Assembly (NCBI GenBank): GCA_947258385.1
Contig: CAMYII010000094.1
Location: 1-64,000, forward strand
Length of the DNA: 64,000 bases
Origin: Acidiferrobacterales bacterium
Lineage (GTDB): Bacteria > Pseudomonadota > Gammaproteobacteria > Acidiferrobacterales > SZUA-150
Reading direction: 5' to 3'
Shown: positions 56,767 through 64,000 of the stretch, piece by piece
Numbering within the stretch: position 1 is the stretch's first letter
Layout: every line of letters starts with the position of its first letter
Notes under the pieces: model-generated
Told to the model about the DNA's origin: nothing
Databases searched by the model: none
The model's input: the letters and a program-made list of their open reading frames with translations, nothing else
Position numbers and translations under genes: made by a program

Positions 56767-57330
56767 TCACGCGTCGGCACCGGCGCGGCACCCCGCGAGG
56801 TAACGCCGCCAGTCGAAATGCGGGCCGGGATCGGTCTTGCGCTCTGGCGCGATATCGGCATGGCCCAGGATGCGCTCACAGGTAATGGCGGGATAGGCAT
56901 GCAGGATCGCATGAGTGAGATCCGTCAATACGCGGTATTGAACGTCTTCGAAATCGGTGTCGTCCGTGCCTTCCAGCTCGATGCCGATGGAAAAATCGTT
57001 GACCCGTGGCCGGCTCTCATACGAGGACTCCCCGGCGTGCCAGGCGCGCCGATGCAGCGGTACGAACTGCACTGCCTCGCCGCCGCGCCTGACGAACAGA
57101 TGGGCCGAGACCTCCAGCCCGTCGAGCTCCCGAAACACGGCATGCTCGGCGGCGTTCAAGGTATTGGTGAACAACTGCTCGACATACGGCCCGCCGAACT
57201 CCCCCGGCGGCAGGCTGATGGCGTGGATGACCAACAGCTCCGGCACCATGCCCGCCGGGCGCTCGTCGTGATTGGGCGACGCCACATAGCGCACGCCCTC
57301 GACCAGGCCGGTGAGCGTATCGACCCTCAT
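56767..57330 (-). CDS. ampD: 1,6-anhydro-N-acetylmuramyl-L-alanine amidase AmpD
   Basis: 187 residues from ATG 57330, which has a perfect GGAGGT spaced well; the longer frame adds unmatched sequence. AmpD cleaves anhydro-muropeptides in the cytoplasm for cell-wall recycling. Zinc ligands are the histidine in LLVIHAISLPPGEFGG, the histidine in the late GPHFDWRRYL block, and the aspartate of KTDPGPH. WHAG and FSIGIELEGTDDTDF are typical. It is the first gene of the leftward cobalamin operon, an unusual partner that probably reflects shared promoter use rather than shared function. Confidence 0.94.
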   Translation of the reverse strand: MRVDTLTGLVEGVRYVASPNHDERPAGMVPELLVIHAISLPPGEFGGPYVEQLFTNTLNAAEHAVFRELDGLEVSAHLFVRRGGEAVQFVPLHRRAWHAGESSYESRPRVNDFSIGIELEGTDDTDFEDVQYRVLTDLTHAILHAYPAITCERILGHADIAPERKTDPGPHFDWRRYLAGCRAGADA

Positions 57331-57864
57331 TTTACCTCCATTAATTATGGTGTTTGCCAGGCATAAAGGTCTACCCGCTATTCGGGCCGGTGCGAACACC
57401 GGCTCCCAGGGACGAAAAATCAGGCCTTCGGCCTATTGGCAATGAGCCCATTGCCCGAAATACGGATTCATTGTATCGATAACAGATTCGCTAAAAAACC
57501 TTTTGCTTCTTGAATATGTTCGCTACTGCGACTGGCCTAGGGCAGGCAATTCCAAATTTCTTAGGCGCGGGTGTTACCTTCTCTAGGTGAAGGAACGCGG
57601 TATGACATAGCGGATACAATTGCCAAGACGCACTGTTGGGCGGCGCAAGTTACGGAGGAACACAATGTCTTGAAATATGCGCCGCTGATCATAGAGACGG
57701 CTACAGATTTTTTTATTATTTTCAATATCTTGCCTTAACTCGCTGCGATTAAAGCTCATATACTTAACAGCTATAAACATTGGGCTGTTCGCTATATATT
57801 AATCAGATTTTTACTATAATTAGTAAATTAAGTTTACAGTTAACACATGGCAAGGTAATCCATT
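57331..57864. other. 534-bp AT-richer gap between ampD and a small secreted protein gene
   Basis: Near 57422-57456 two short hairpins occur: AGGCCTTCGGCCT and GGCAATG-AGC-CATTGCC, possible terminators or regulatory stems. From about 57660 to 57860 base composition turns AT-rich, unlike the flanks. A 65-codon minus-strand frame (57583-57780) lacks a ribosome binding site and known similarity and is not called. The promoter of the gene at 57865 should lie in the AT-rich part. Confidence 0.55.
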
Positions 57865-58107
57865 ATGACATACAGGCTGAAAAATGCATTTAAAGTTACG
57901 GCATTCGTGCTTGGGTTCGGCATGATTTACAACCTAACGGCATTTGCAGATTGTGAGGACGGAACCGCGACACCGTGCTATACCCCTGCAGAACAGGCAG
58001 CCATAGATAAAGAAAAAGAGGCCGAACTTAAGAAGGAATTCGAACGCCGTCTCCAAGCCCATGAAAAGTGGAAACGGGAGCAGAGCGGCAAATACCGCCG
58101 TCAGTAG
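57865..58107 (+). CDS. Small secreted charged protein, unknown
   Basis: 80 residues, preceded by AAGGTAA at good spacing. A signal peptide ends near LTAFA. The mature chain has two close cysteines (C30 and C38), which could form a disulfide, followed by a highly charged helix (AAIDKEKEAELKKEFERRLQ). A good rho-independent terminator follows 30 bp after the stop, so it forms a self-contained transcription unit. I do not recognise a family. It sits in a patch of unusual base composition next to a tRNA gene. Confidence 0.65.
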   Translation: MTYRLKNAFKVTAFVLGFGMIYNLTAFADCEDGTATPCYTPAEQAAIDKEKEAELKKEFERRLQAHEKWKREQSGKYRRQ

Positions 58108-58136
58108 CAGTCAAAACGATCCAGAAGGGTCAACAG

Positions 58137-58160
58137 AAACGGCCGGGGCAACGGCCGTTT
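58137..58160 (+). terminator. Rho-independent terminator after the small secreted protein
   Basis: AAACGGCCG pairs with CGGCCGTTT across a 6-base loop and is followed by CTTTATTCTT on the plus strand. It lies 30 bp past the stop of the small secreted protein gene. Confidence 0.85.
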
Positions 58161-58304
58161 CTTTATTCTTGACACAAGCTACGCTCCGCTATCCTTTAAC
58201 TCATGTAGTCCCGTACAAGAGCGATTTCATTTCCCGTTCAAATCTGAAGGACGTCATCGAACACAGGTGATGCAACATGATCACATTCTGAGCATATGGC
58301 TGTC

Positions 58305-58380
<76 letters not shown>

Positions 58381-58441
58381 GACGGCCCGGAGTATAAGGT
58401 CTTTCCGCCCGGGAACCAAACGATGCGCGCGGCGGGACTTA

Positions 58442-58900
58442 CTAGGTCTGACGCAGGCGCACGACCACATCCACGCCTTCCAGAGAAGTTCCCTCAGGCA
58501 GCGGTGGCAGACCGATCACTTCGACCGCGCCGGCGTCGATGTCGGTGAGCGCGCCGGTCGTGACATCATAGAAGTGATGATGCGGAGCGGTATTGGGATC
58601 GTAGAAGATCTTGTTGGGGTCGGCGATCACTTCGCGGACCAGGCCCTTCTCGGCGAACAGACCCAGCGTATTGTACACCGTGGCCTTGGAGACCCGTTGT
58701 TTAGGCGATCGCGGCCTGCCCGGACTGGCGCCCGGCTTGTCAGGATTCACTATTTTATAGATATCCTCTGCCGACAGGTGCGTCTGCCGCTGCAAGAGCA
58801 CGCGCGCGATGTCGATGCGCTGGGAAGTCGGCTTGATGTCGTGCCGCTTCAATAGGGCGCGAATATCCACATCGGAATACTTGAGCTCATTCATCAACAT
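58442..58900 (-). CDS. Fur-family transcriptional regulator (PerR/Irr-like)
   Basis: 152 residues from ATG 58900; ATG 58894 is equally possible, and neither has a clear ribosome binding site. The winged-helix DNA-binding part has KRHDIKPTSQRIDIARVLLQ, LSAEDIYKIV and VSKATVYNTLGLFAEKGLV. The metal-binding part has PHHHFYDVTTGALTDID. There is no CxxC zinc site, so it is nearer to PerR/Irr-type members than to classic Fur. It may answer to peroxide, manganese or heme status; the target is not shown. The upstream region is very AT-rich and may hold an autoregulatory site. Confidence 0.85.
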   Translation of the reverse strand: MLMNELKYSDVDIRALLKRHDIKPTSQRIDIARVLLQRQTHLSAEDIYKIVNPDKPGASPGRPRSPKQRVSKATVYNTLGLFAEKGLVREVIADPNKIFYDPNTAPHHHFYDVTTGALTDIDAGAVEVIGLPPLPEGTSLEGVDVVVRLRQT

Positions 58901-58940
58901 TGTATAAGTATAAACGAAATCATTATTAATACTAAATCCA

Positions 58941-60035
58941 CTAGCGGCGATCAAGCCGGTATGGCCCCGGGTCGAGTAGGGGTTCACGGCCGAGTACCAG
59001 GTCCACGGCCAGGCGGGCCGAGGCCGGCCCGAGTGCAAAACCGTTGCGATAGTGCCCGGCACAGACCACCAGACCTTTCAACCCCGGGTGCTCGCCGATA
59101 AAGGGAATGCCCGCGGGCGATCCCGGGCGCAGACCGGCCCAGTGCCGTTCGATCTCGCAATCGGCAAGCGCCGGCACCAGCTCGAGCGCCGCCTGCTGCA
59201 ATGCTTCCCTGGCCTCAACGGTCGTCGTCTTGTCGAAACCGACGTGTTCCAGGGTGCTCCCAACCAGCAACCGCCCGTCCCGGCGCGGAATGACGTAATG
59301 ATAATCGCGAAGCAGAATGTGCCGCACCAGCCCCGGACGGCAGCGGAACAGCAGCATCTGCCCGCGGACCGGCTCGATCGGCAGCGGCACGCCTCGCGCT
59401 TGCAGCAGACCGGCGGTCCAGGCCCCGGCGGCGACCAGGCATTGCTTGACGCTGACATCACCGGCCGAGGTGACAAGGCCCTGCAGTCGACCCGCCCGGC
59501 CGGAAAATCCTTGGATCGCGACATTTTCACGAAAATCGCCACCAGATCGGAGCAGATCGTGCTTCAAGGCCGCAATCAGCCGCGGATTGCGCACTTGGGC
59601 GATCTGCGGCATCCATAAGCCTTGAGAGAATCGTCCCGCCAGTACGGGTTCCAGCGACCGAAGGGAGAGTGCATCGACCGGTTCCAAGCAGATCGATTCA
59701 GATTCTGCCCAATTCTTTGCAGCCTCGCGTTCGTTATCATCCAGAACCAGCAGACCGGACGACACCCATTCCGGGTCGATGCCGGTATTGTGGTACAGAC
59801 GCTGGCAGAGCTCAGGGTAGAGCGCGCGGCTGACGGCGGCCAGGCGATTGACCGCCGCAGGGTATCGCCAGGGATAGAGCGGCGACAGGATACCGCCGCC
59901 GGCCCAGGAGGACTCGCGCCCCAGCTCCTGGCGATCGAACAGCACCACGGACCGGCCTGCCGCGAGTAATTCGCGGGCGCTCAGCAAGCCAATAATGCCC
60001 CCGCCGATAACATGGATTCGATCGTGATTTTGCAT
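58941..60035 (-). CDS. thiO: Glycine oxidase ThiO
   Basis: 364 residues. The N-terminal FAD-binding Rossmann motif is HVIGGGIIGLLSARELLAAG, followed by RESSWAGGGILSPLYPWRYP, typical of ThiO. The C-terminal blocks HWAGLRPGSPAGIPFIGEHP and GLVVCAGHYRNGFALGPA complete the amino-acid oxidase fold. ThiO oxidises glycine to iminoglycine for the thiazole half of thiamine. No thiS, thiG or thiE is adjacent. It lies upstream of the Fur-family gene on the same strand. Confidence 0.9.
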   Translation of the reverse strand: MQNHDRIHVIGGGIIGLLSARELLAAGRSVVLFDRQELGRESSWAGGGILSPLYPWRYPAAVNRLAAVSRALYPELCQRLYHNTGIDPEWVSSGLLVLDDNEREAAKNWAESESICLEPVDALSLRSLEPVLAGRFSQGLWMPQIAQVRNPRLIAALKHDLLRSGGDFRENVAIQGFSGRAGRLQGLVTSAGDVSVKQCLVAAGAWTAGLLQARGVPLPIEPVRGQMLLFRCRPGLVRHILLRDYHYVIPRRDGRLLVGSTLEHVGFDKTTTVEAREALQQAALELVPALADCEIERHWAGLRPGSPAGIPFIGEHPGLKGLVVCAGHYRNGFALGPASARLAVDLVLGREPLLDPGPYRLDRR

Positions 60036-60277
60036 AATTCCTAGGGGCCCCGGGGACGACGGCTGACACGCGGTTCAGCCGGAAGCCACGTTGCAAGCCG
60101 CAGCAGGCGCACTAGACTTATAACATAGACATGAAGGTTGTATGGCTTTGGCCGCCGGATTTTTCGCGAGGATTTAATAGTACAGTGAAGAGCCGATCAC
60201 ACAAAACGACCTCTGGATGGCAGCAGGCCCACTTCTGCAAGCGTCCTTTTATCTGCACTAAAATACCGTTCATCGGG

Positions 60278-60283
60278 TATAAT
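60278..60283 (+). promoter_or_regulatory. Candidate -10 box for fimT
   Basis: TATAAT is an exact match to the sigma-70 -10 consensus, and GGG precedes it. No good -35 hexamer lies at the expected distance. It lies 7 bases before TTG 60290, the last plausible start of the fimT-like protein, so initiation would be close to leaderless. Confidence 0.3.
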
Positions 60284-60289
60284 AATCCC

Positions 60290-60931
60290 TTGGTCATACC
60301 GTTCGTCGTAAAAAACAGACCGTTAGTCGGTATTCAGTCAATATCAGGCTTTACGCTGATTGAGCTCGTCGTGACCTTGGTGGTGGCGGGGATTGTGTTC
60401 GCCCTGGCGGTGCCCAGTATCACCGCCGTGGTGCAAAACTCCCGCATCACCAGTCAGGGCAATGATCTCATCGCGGACTTCAATCTGGCGCGCAGCGAGG
60501 CCATCAAGCGCAACGTCAATGTGGTGGTGTGTAAGTCCACCAACCCGACGGCGGCCACGCCTACCTGCAATACCGTGGTAGCGGACCCTTGGGATACGGG
60601 CCGGCTGGTTTTTGTCGACGGCGACCCGGCGACCGGTGATAACGTTTACACGGCGGCGGCAGTCGACGACGTATTGCTGCGCAGGACGGAGTCCCTGACC
60701 GGTAACAACAGCCTGACGCCGGTCACGCCCAACACCGGCCTAAAAAACTTCGTTGCCTACATCCCTTCCGGCGTCACGACCCTTACAAGACTCACAGCCG
60801 GTACAACCCCGTACCATTTCACGGTGTGTGACGACCGCGGGGTAAGTTACGCGCGCGGCATGGTTTTCGAGTTTACCGGGCGCGCCAGAATCGTGCGCAA
60901 ATCAACCTTTGGCGCCTTAAGTTGTCCGTAG
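60290..60931 (+). CDS. fimT: Type IV pilus minor pilin, FimT/GspH type
   Basis: 213 residues if started at TTG 60290; the frame is open back to ATG 60131 with non-family sequence. The prepilin-peptidase site is G/FTLIELVVTLVVAGIVFALA, with the conserved glutamate at +5. The C-terminal globular part has NDLIADFNLARSEAIKRN, diagnostic of FimT/GspH, and two cysteine pairs. Cleavage would leave a pilin of about 190 residues. It heads the fimT-pilV-pilW-pilX-pilY1 cluster that primes type IV pilus assembly. Confidence 0.85.
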   Translation: MVIPFVVKNRPLVGIQSISGFTLIELVVTLVVAGIVFALAVPSITAVVQNSRITSQGNDLIADFNLARSEAIKRNVNVVVCKSTNPTAATPTCNTVVADPWDTGRLVFVDGDPATGDNVYTAAAVDDVLLRRTESLTGNNSLTPVTPNTGLKNFVAYIPSGVTTLTRLTAGTTPYHFTVCDDRGVSYARGMVFEFTGRARIVRKSTFGALSCP

Positions 60932-60959
60932 CGCATCCATCATGGAGGCTTACTCGTCT

Positions 60960-61472
60960 ATGAAAAAACAGGCTTCGCACCATCGCGGTTATAGCCTGCT
61001 GGAGGTAATGATCGCCCTGGCGGTGTTATCGATTGGCTTGCTCGGCCTCGCGTCCCTGCAGGTCCAGGGGATGAGGTTCAATACCGATTCCTACCTGCGC
61101 ACGCAGGCGACCATCCTGGCCTATGACATCATCGACCGTATGCGCGCCAATACCGTCGGCTCGGATGCCGGGGCTTACTGCCTCGATGTCGCCGCACCGA
61201 CGGATCCTTGCGAGACGAACGCTGTCCCTACCGCTAACACCTGTGGCGATACGGCAACCGGCTGCACATCAGCCGCCGAACTCGCGCGCTATGATATCAG
61301 CCGCTGGTATGTACTGCAGGACGCCAATCTGCCAGTGGCAGCTATCCGCTCGACCATCAGCCGCACCGTCGTCACCTTGGGCGGTGGAAATACTATTTTC
61401 GAGTACACCGTGACGATGCGCTGGCGAGAGCGCGGCGTGAACATAGAGCAACAATGGGTGGCTGAGATATGA
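60960..61472 (+). CDS. pilV: Type IV pilus minor pilin PilV
   Basis: 170 residues from ATG 60960, which has GGAGG upstream; ATG 60942 is the alternative. The pilin signature is HHRGYSLLEVMIALAVLSIG, and the LASLQVQGMRFNTDSYLRTQATILAYDIIDRMR stretch (in outline) is typical of PilV. Four cysteines lie in the globular domain. Its stop overlaps the pilW ATG. It is part of the priming complex at the pilus tip. Confidence 0.9.
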   Translation: MKKQASHHRGYSLLEVMIALAVLSIGLLGLASLQVQGMRFNTDSYLRTQATILAYDIIDRMRANTVGSDAGAYCLDVAAPTDPCETNAVPTANTCGDTATGCTSAAELARYDISRWYVLQDANLPVAAIRSTISRTVVTLGGGNTIFEYTVTMRWRERGVNIEQQWVAEI

Positions 61473-62548
61473 GACGCAACTACGAAAAACTGGGCGCCGC
61501 TCAGGGCTTCAGCTTGGTGGAATTAATGGTCGCCCTGGTCATCGGCATGCTCATCATGGCGGCCGTGATGGCCGTCATGGTGAACAGTAACAAAAATTAC
61601 ATCACCACAGACAGCATGGCGCGACTGCAAGAGAATGCGCGTTTTGCCATGGAGTTCCTTACCAAAGATCTGCGCCGCGCGGGTTATCTCGGCTGCAGTG
61701 ACGATGTCGACACCATTAGCAGCACGCTCAACGGCGGCTTCGCCGGCGGCGGCGGCCTGGCCGTGCAACCGCTGGAAGGCATCAACAACTATACCGGGGG
61801 TAGCGTATGGTCTCCGTCTGCCAACGCGCCGTCCCTGAACGATCCGGCCACTGGTTCTGACGTCATCGCGATCCGTTATATGGACCTCAATAATCCCATT
61901 GACCTCGTCCAAGAAATGCCAAGCACCTCGGCACGCCTTTTCGTCAATCCGGATCATGGGCTTCAGGAAGGCGACATTATCATGCTCTCTGACTGCGACA
62001 GCGCCGACGTAATGCAAATTACCAGCATCGAAGATGGCGCCGGCGCCAATAGCGGCAAAAAAGGCATTAACCACAACGCGGGTGCGCCGCCTCCTGAACC
62101 TGGCAACTCCACCCAGAAGCTCAGCAAGATCTACGGCGAAGACGCGACCATCATGAAGTTCGGTTCCTTCGCCTACTACATTCGCCAAGACCCCGTTAGT
62201 GGCACCCGGTCACTATACCGTACCACCCTGGATGGTCCCGAAGAACTGGTAGAGGGCATCGAGACGATGCAAATCCTCTACGGGTTGGTGTCCACGGGAG
62301 ATCGCATCCCAACGGTGTACAAAACGGCAGACCAGGTCGGCGATGTTAGCGAATGGCGCAATGTCGTCAGTTTGCGCGTGGCGTTTGTGGCCAGCACCAT
62401 CGCCAACACCCGCGATGGTCAGCTGACTACCGATACGCCGACGGATACCGGCAACTACGACGTCAACGGCTTTGACTATAACCCCGTTGACGAGCGCCGG
62501 ATACGTAAAGTGTTCACGTCGACCATTATGTTGAGGAACATCAAATGA
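61469..62548 (+). CDS. pilW: Type IV pilus minor pilin PilW
   Basis: 359 residues. The pilin signature is AAQGFSLVELMVALVIGMLI, and the long globular domain contains RLQENARFAMEFLTKDLRRAGYLGC (in outline), the PilW signature, and a late NVVSLRVAFVAST block. It overlaps pilV and pilX by 4 bases each (ATGA), which indicates coupled translation. Confidence 0.92.
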   Translation: MRRNYEKLGAAQGFSLVELMVALVIGMLIMAAVMAVMVNSNKNYITTDSMARLQENARFAMEFLTKDLRRAGYLGCSDDVDTISSTLNGGFAGGGGLAVQPLEGINNYTGGSVWSPSANAPSLNDPATGSDVIAIRYMDLNNPIDLVQEMPSTSARLFVNPDHGLQEGDIIMLSDCDSADVMQITSIEDGAGANSGKKGINHNAGAPPPEPGNSTQKLSKIYGEDATIMKFGSFAYYIRQDPVSGTRSLYRTTLDGPEELVEGIETMQILYGLVSTGDRIPTVYKTADQVGDVSEWRNVVSLRVAFVASTIANTRDGQLTTDTPTDTGNYDVNGFDYNPVDERRIRKVFTSTIMLRNIK

Positions 62549-63066
62549 ACAAACCTGTTTTCATTGCCATGCCCGGCAATCCCTCGACACCGTCCCGGCG
62601 TGCCATGCGGTCCGCGCACGCCTCCCGCCAACAGGGAACCGCGCTGGTGATGGCCCTGGTCATCCTCCTGGTCATGACCATCTTTGGCCTGAGTATCATG
62701 AACACCACCAGCCTGGAATCAAAGATGGCGACTAATGCCCAGGAGACCAACCGTGCCTTTCATATGGCGGAATCGGCGCTGGAGCGTGATTACAGCGACG
62801 GATCGAATCTGGCCAATATGCCGCTTCCGGGAATGTCTACCACCAGAAACATCACCGACTATTTACCAACGGACGTCAGGGTGGTGACCACCTATACCAC
62901 GATGGGTAACACGCCGCCGCGCACCCTGGATCCGGACCAAATCTACAGCGCCACCGACTTCGGCACGGCCAATTTTGAACAGTTCGCGACCGCCACGACC
63001 ACCACGTCCGCCAACACCGAGCTCAAGCAGGGCGTGACTCAAATCCGGCACAAGTATGTCAGGTAA
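62545..63066 (+). CDS. pilX: Type IV pilus assembly protein PilX
   Basis: 173 residues. An N-terminal cytoplasmic stretch of about 30 residues precedes QQGTALVMALVILLVMTIFG, the PilX-type hydrophobic segment lacking the usual E5 motif. SLESKMATNAQETNRAFHMAESAL is diagnostic. It works with PilY1 in pilus priming. It overlaps pilW by 4 bases and precedes pilY1 by 18 bp. Confidence 0.9.
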   Translation: MNKPVFIAMPGNPSTPSRRAMRSAHASRQQGTALVMALVILLVMTIFGLSIMNTTSLESKMATNAQETNRAFHMAESALERDYSDGSNLANMPLPGMSTTRNITDYLPTDVRVVTTYTTMGNTPPRTLDPDQIYSATDFGTANFEQFATATTTTSANTELKQGVTQIRHKYVR

Positions 63067-63084
63067 TCAACCAGGTATACCGCT

Positions 63085-64000
63085 ATGAAAATTACCCGTG
63101 TATCGCTAATACTCTTAACGGCCATCGTCACCGGCCTGCCCGCCATCGGCCTCGCCAAGGACACGGACGTTTATCTGGCCGCGCCCGGGATCTCCCGCGA
63201 TGATTCGCCAAACGTGCTGATCATCTTCGATAACTCCGGCAGCATGGAAACCAATTCCATCGTCACCGGAGTATCCTACGATGCGGCCACGGTCTATACC
63301 GGGGGCTACGACCCGAACAAGATCTATTGGGCCAGTTCCAGTGCCTCCCCGCCTCCTGACACCACAGAACAGTGGTTCGATGTCTCCCACAATAAATGCA
63401 CGGATTCTGCCTTTCAGCTGAGCAGTTCGCCCGGTGCACGGGGATTCTATACCGCCCAGATTTTCGCATGGCGCTGGAAGGTCTCCTCCGGCGTGACATC
63501 CACCACCCAGGGCAGATGGCTTAGACTGGACAGCAACGCGGCCGGCACCAACGCGGACGCGGCCAGAAAGATCGCCGATGTCGAATGCCGGCCGGACGAT
63601 CCCGCCGATGCGACCCTGGGTCAGTACTTACAACGGTCCGCCAATTCCAATCTGGCCTACAGCAGCCGCTATACAAATTCGACGAGATGGCAGGACAGGG
63701 TGAGGTGGTCAGAGGCCACTGCACCCACGCTTTTCAGCGGCAACTACCTGAACTTCAAGGCGAGCACGCCTGCCCCCGTGACCAAGACGCGCATGCAGAT
63801 CGCCAAGGAGGCCATCAAAACCGTGATCGACACCAACCACGCCGTGCGATTCGGCATCATGGTGTTTAACCGGAATAATCTTACACCGCACGGCGGGCGC
63901 GTCGCCATGAAGATCGACACCATGGATGACGCCCGCCGCACGGCCATGAAAACCGCGGTCGACGGGCTGAGCGGATGGCTCGACCCGGGAGGCTCCACCT
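63085..64000 (+). CDS. pilY1: Type IV pilus tip adhesin PilY1, N-terminal part
   Basis: The frame is open from ATG 63085 to the window edge, so at least 305 residues are present and the C-terminal beta-propeller is missing. A signal peptide ends near IGLAKD. The start of a von Willebrand factor A domain is shown by PNVLIIFDNSGSM, with the metal-site residues D49, S51 and S53. A later RFGIMVFNRNN fits the same domain. PilY1 proteins form the pilus tip with the minor pilins and bind calcium and surfaces. The start is 18 bp after pilX, in the same operon. Confidence 0.9.
   Translation, partial: MKITRVSLILLTAIVTGLPAIGLAKDTDVYLAAPGISRDDSPNVLIIFDNSGSMETNSIVTGVSYDAATVYTGGYDPNKIYWASSSASPPPDTTEQWFDVSHNKCTDSAFQLSSSPGARGFYTAQIFAWRWKVSSGVTSTTQGRWLRLDSNAAGTNADAARKIADVECRPDDPADATLGQYLQRSANSNLAYSSRYTNSTRWQDRVRWSEATAPTLFSGNYLNFKASTPAPVTKTRMQIAKEAIKTVIDTNHAVRFGIMVFNRNNLTPHGGRVAMKIDTMDDARRTAMKTAVDGLSGWLDPGGST

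Noticed and set aside
57583-57780. 65-codon minus-strand frame
   Set aside because: No ribosome binding site, no known similarity, and it lies in an AT-rich gap.

Overview
The window looks like a contiguous piece of the chromosome of a GC-rich gammaproteobacterium. The smc-zipA-ligA order, rpsP-rimM-trmD-rplS, the dsbC, xerD, mlaA and rppH genes, and a minor-pilin cluster with pilV/pilW/pilX/pilY1 are typical of that class. soxY and soxZ, two diguanylate cyclases and a perfect FNR-type site point to a sulfur-oxidising, respiratorily flexible relative of the Chromatiales/Acidiferrobacterales. That placement is an inference from gene content. I see no transposase, phage gene, CRISPR array or rRNA.

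Layout. 1-4077: a Fur-box-controlled minus-strand iron module (membrane 4Fe-4S protein, P19-type periplasmic protein, HemP, OprB-like porin). It is bracketed by a 51-bp direct repeat copied from the 3' end of the neighbouring DUF1015 gene. 4027-9105: the DUF1015 gene, a helical hemerythrin-like protein, and agmatine deiminase and N-carbamoylputrescine amidase (putrescine from agmatine) separated by a divergent PhnD-like binding protein with a perfect FNR box. 9144-13562: diguanylate cyclase, DAHP synthase, citrate synthase. 13870-19519: PBP4-type peptidase, a lipase-like hydrolase, a GpsA-like dehydrogenase, Rep helicase. 19680-26897: an unknown membrane protein, XerD, a secreted TPR-like protein, the rpsP-rimM-trmD-rplS operon with its terminator, MlaA. 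27017-31229: MobA, a broken PP2C/kinase pair, a second diguanylate cyclase, DsbC. 31230-31651: a gap holding a strongly structured 151-bp element. 31652-38453: ligA-zipA-smc. 38542-41319: queF, a pentulose kinase, soxZ and soxY. 41492-45776: an RND pump and its adaptor. 45931-47248: rppH and a HAD phosphatase.

47261-57330 is a cobalamin salvage locus. The plus strand carries btuC-btuD, then a cobalamin riboswitch, btuB, a short TonB and a PduO-type adenosyltransferase. The minus strand carries ampD-cobU-cobT-cobC-cobS and btuF. Together they import B12 or cobinamide, adenosylate it and assemble the lower ligand. No corrin-ring synthesis gene is present here. 57331-58380 is an AT-richer patch with a small secreted protein next to tRNA-Thr(CGT). 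A Fur-family regulator and glycine oxidase follow. The window ends in fimT-pilV-pilW-pilX-pilY1, with pilY1 cut by the edge.

A palindromic, roughly 75-100 bp repeat family rich in CGCAAAG and CTTTGCG words occurs at least five times between genes. The points most worth a second look are the repeat-bounded iron module, the structured element at 31401-31551, the decayed kinase/phosphatase pair, and the FNR-box-linked orphan PhnD-like gene.
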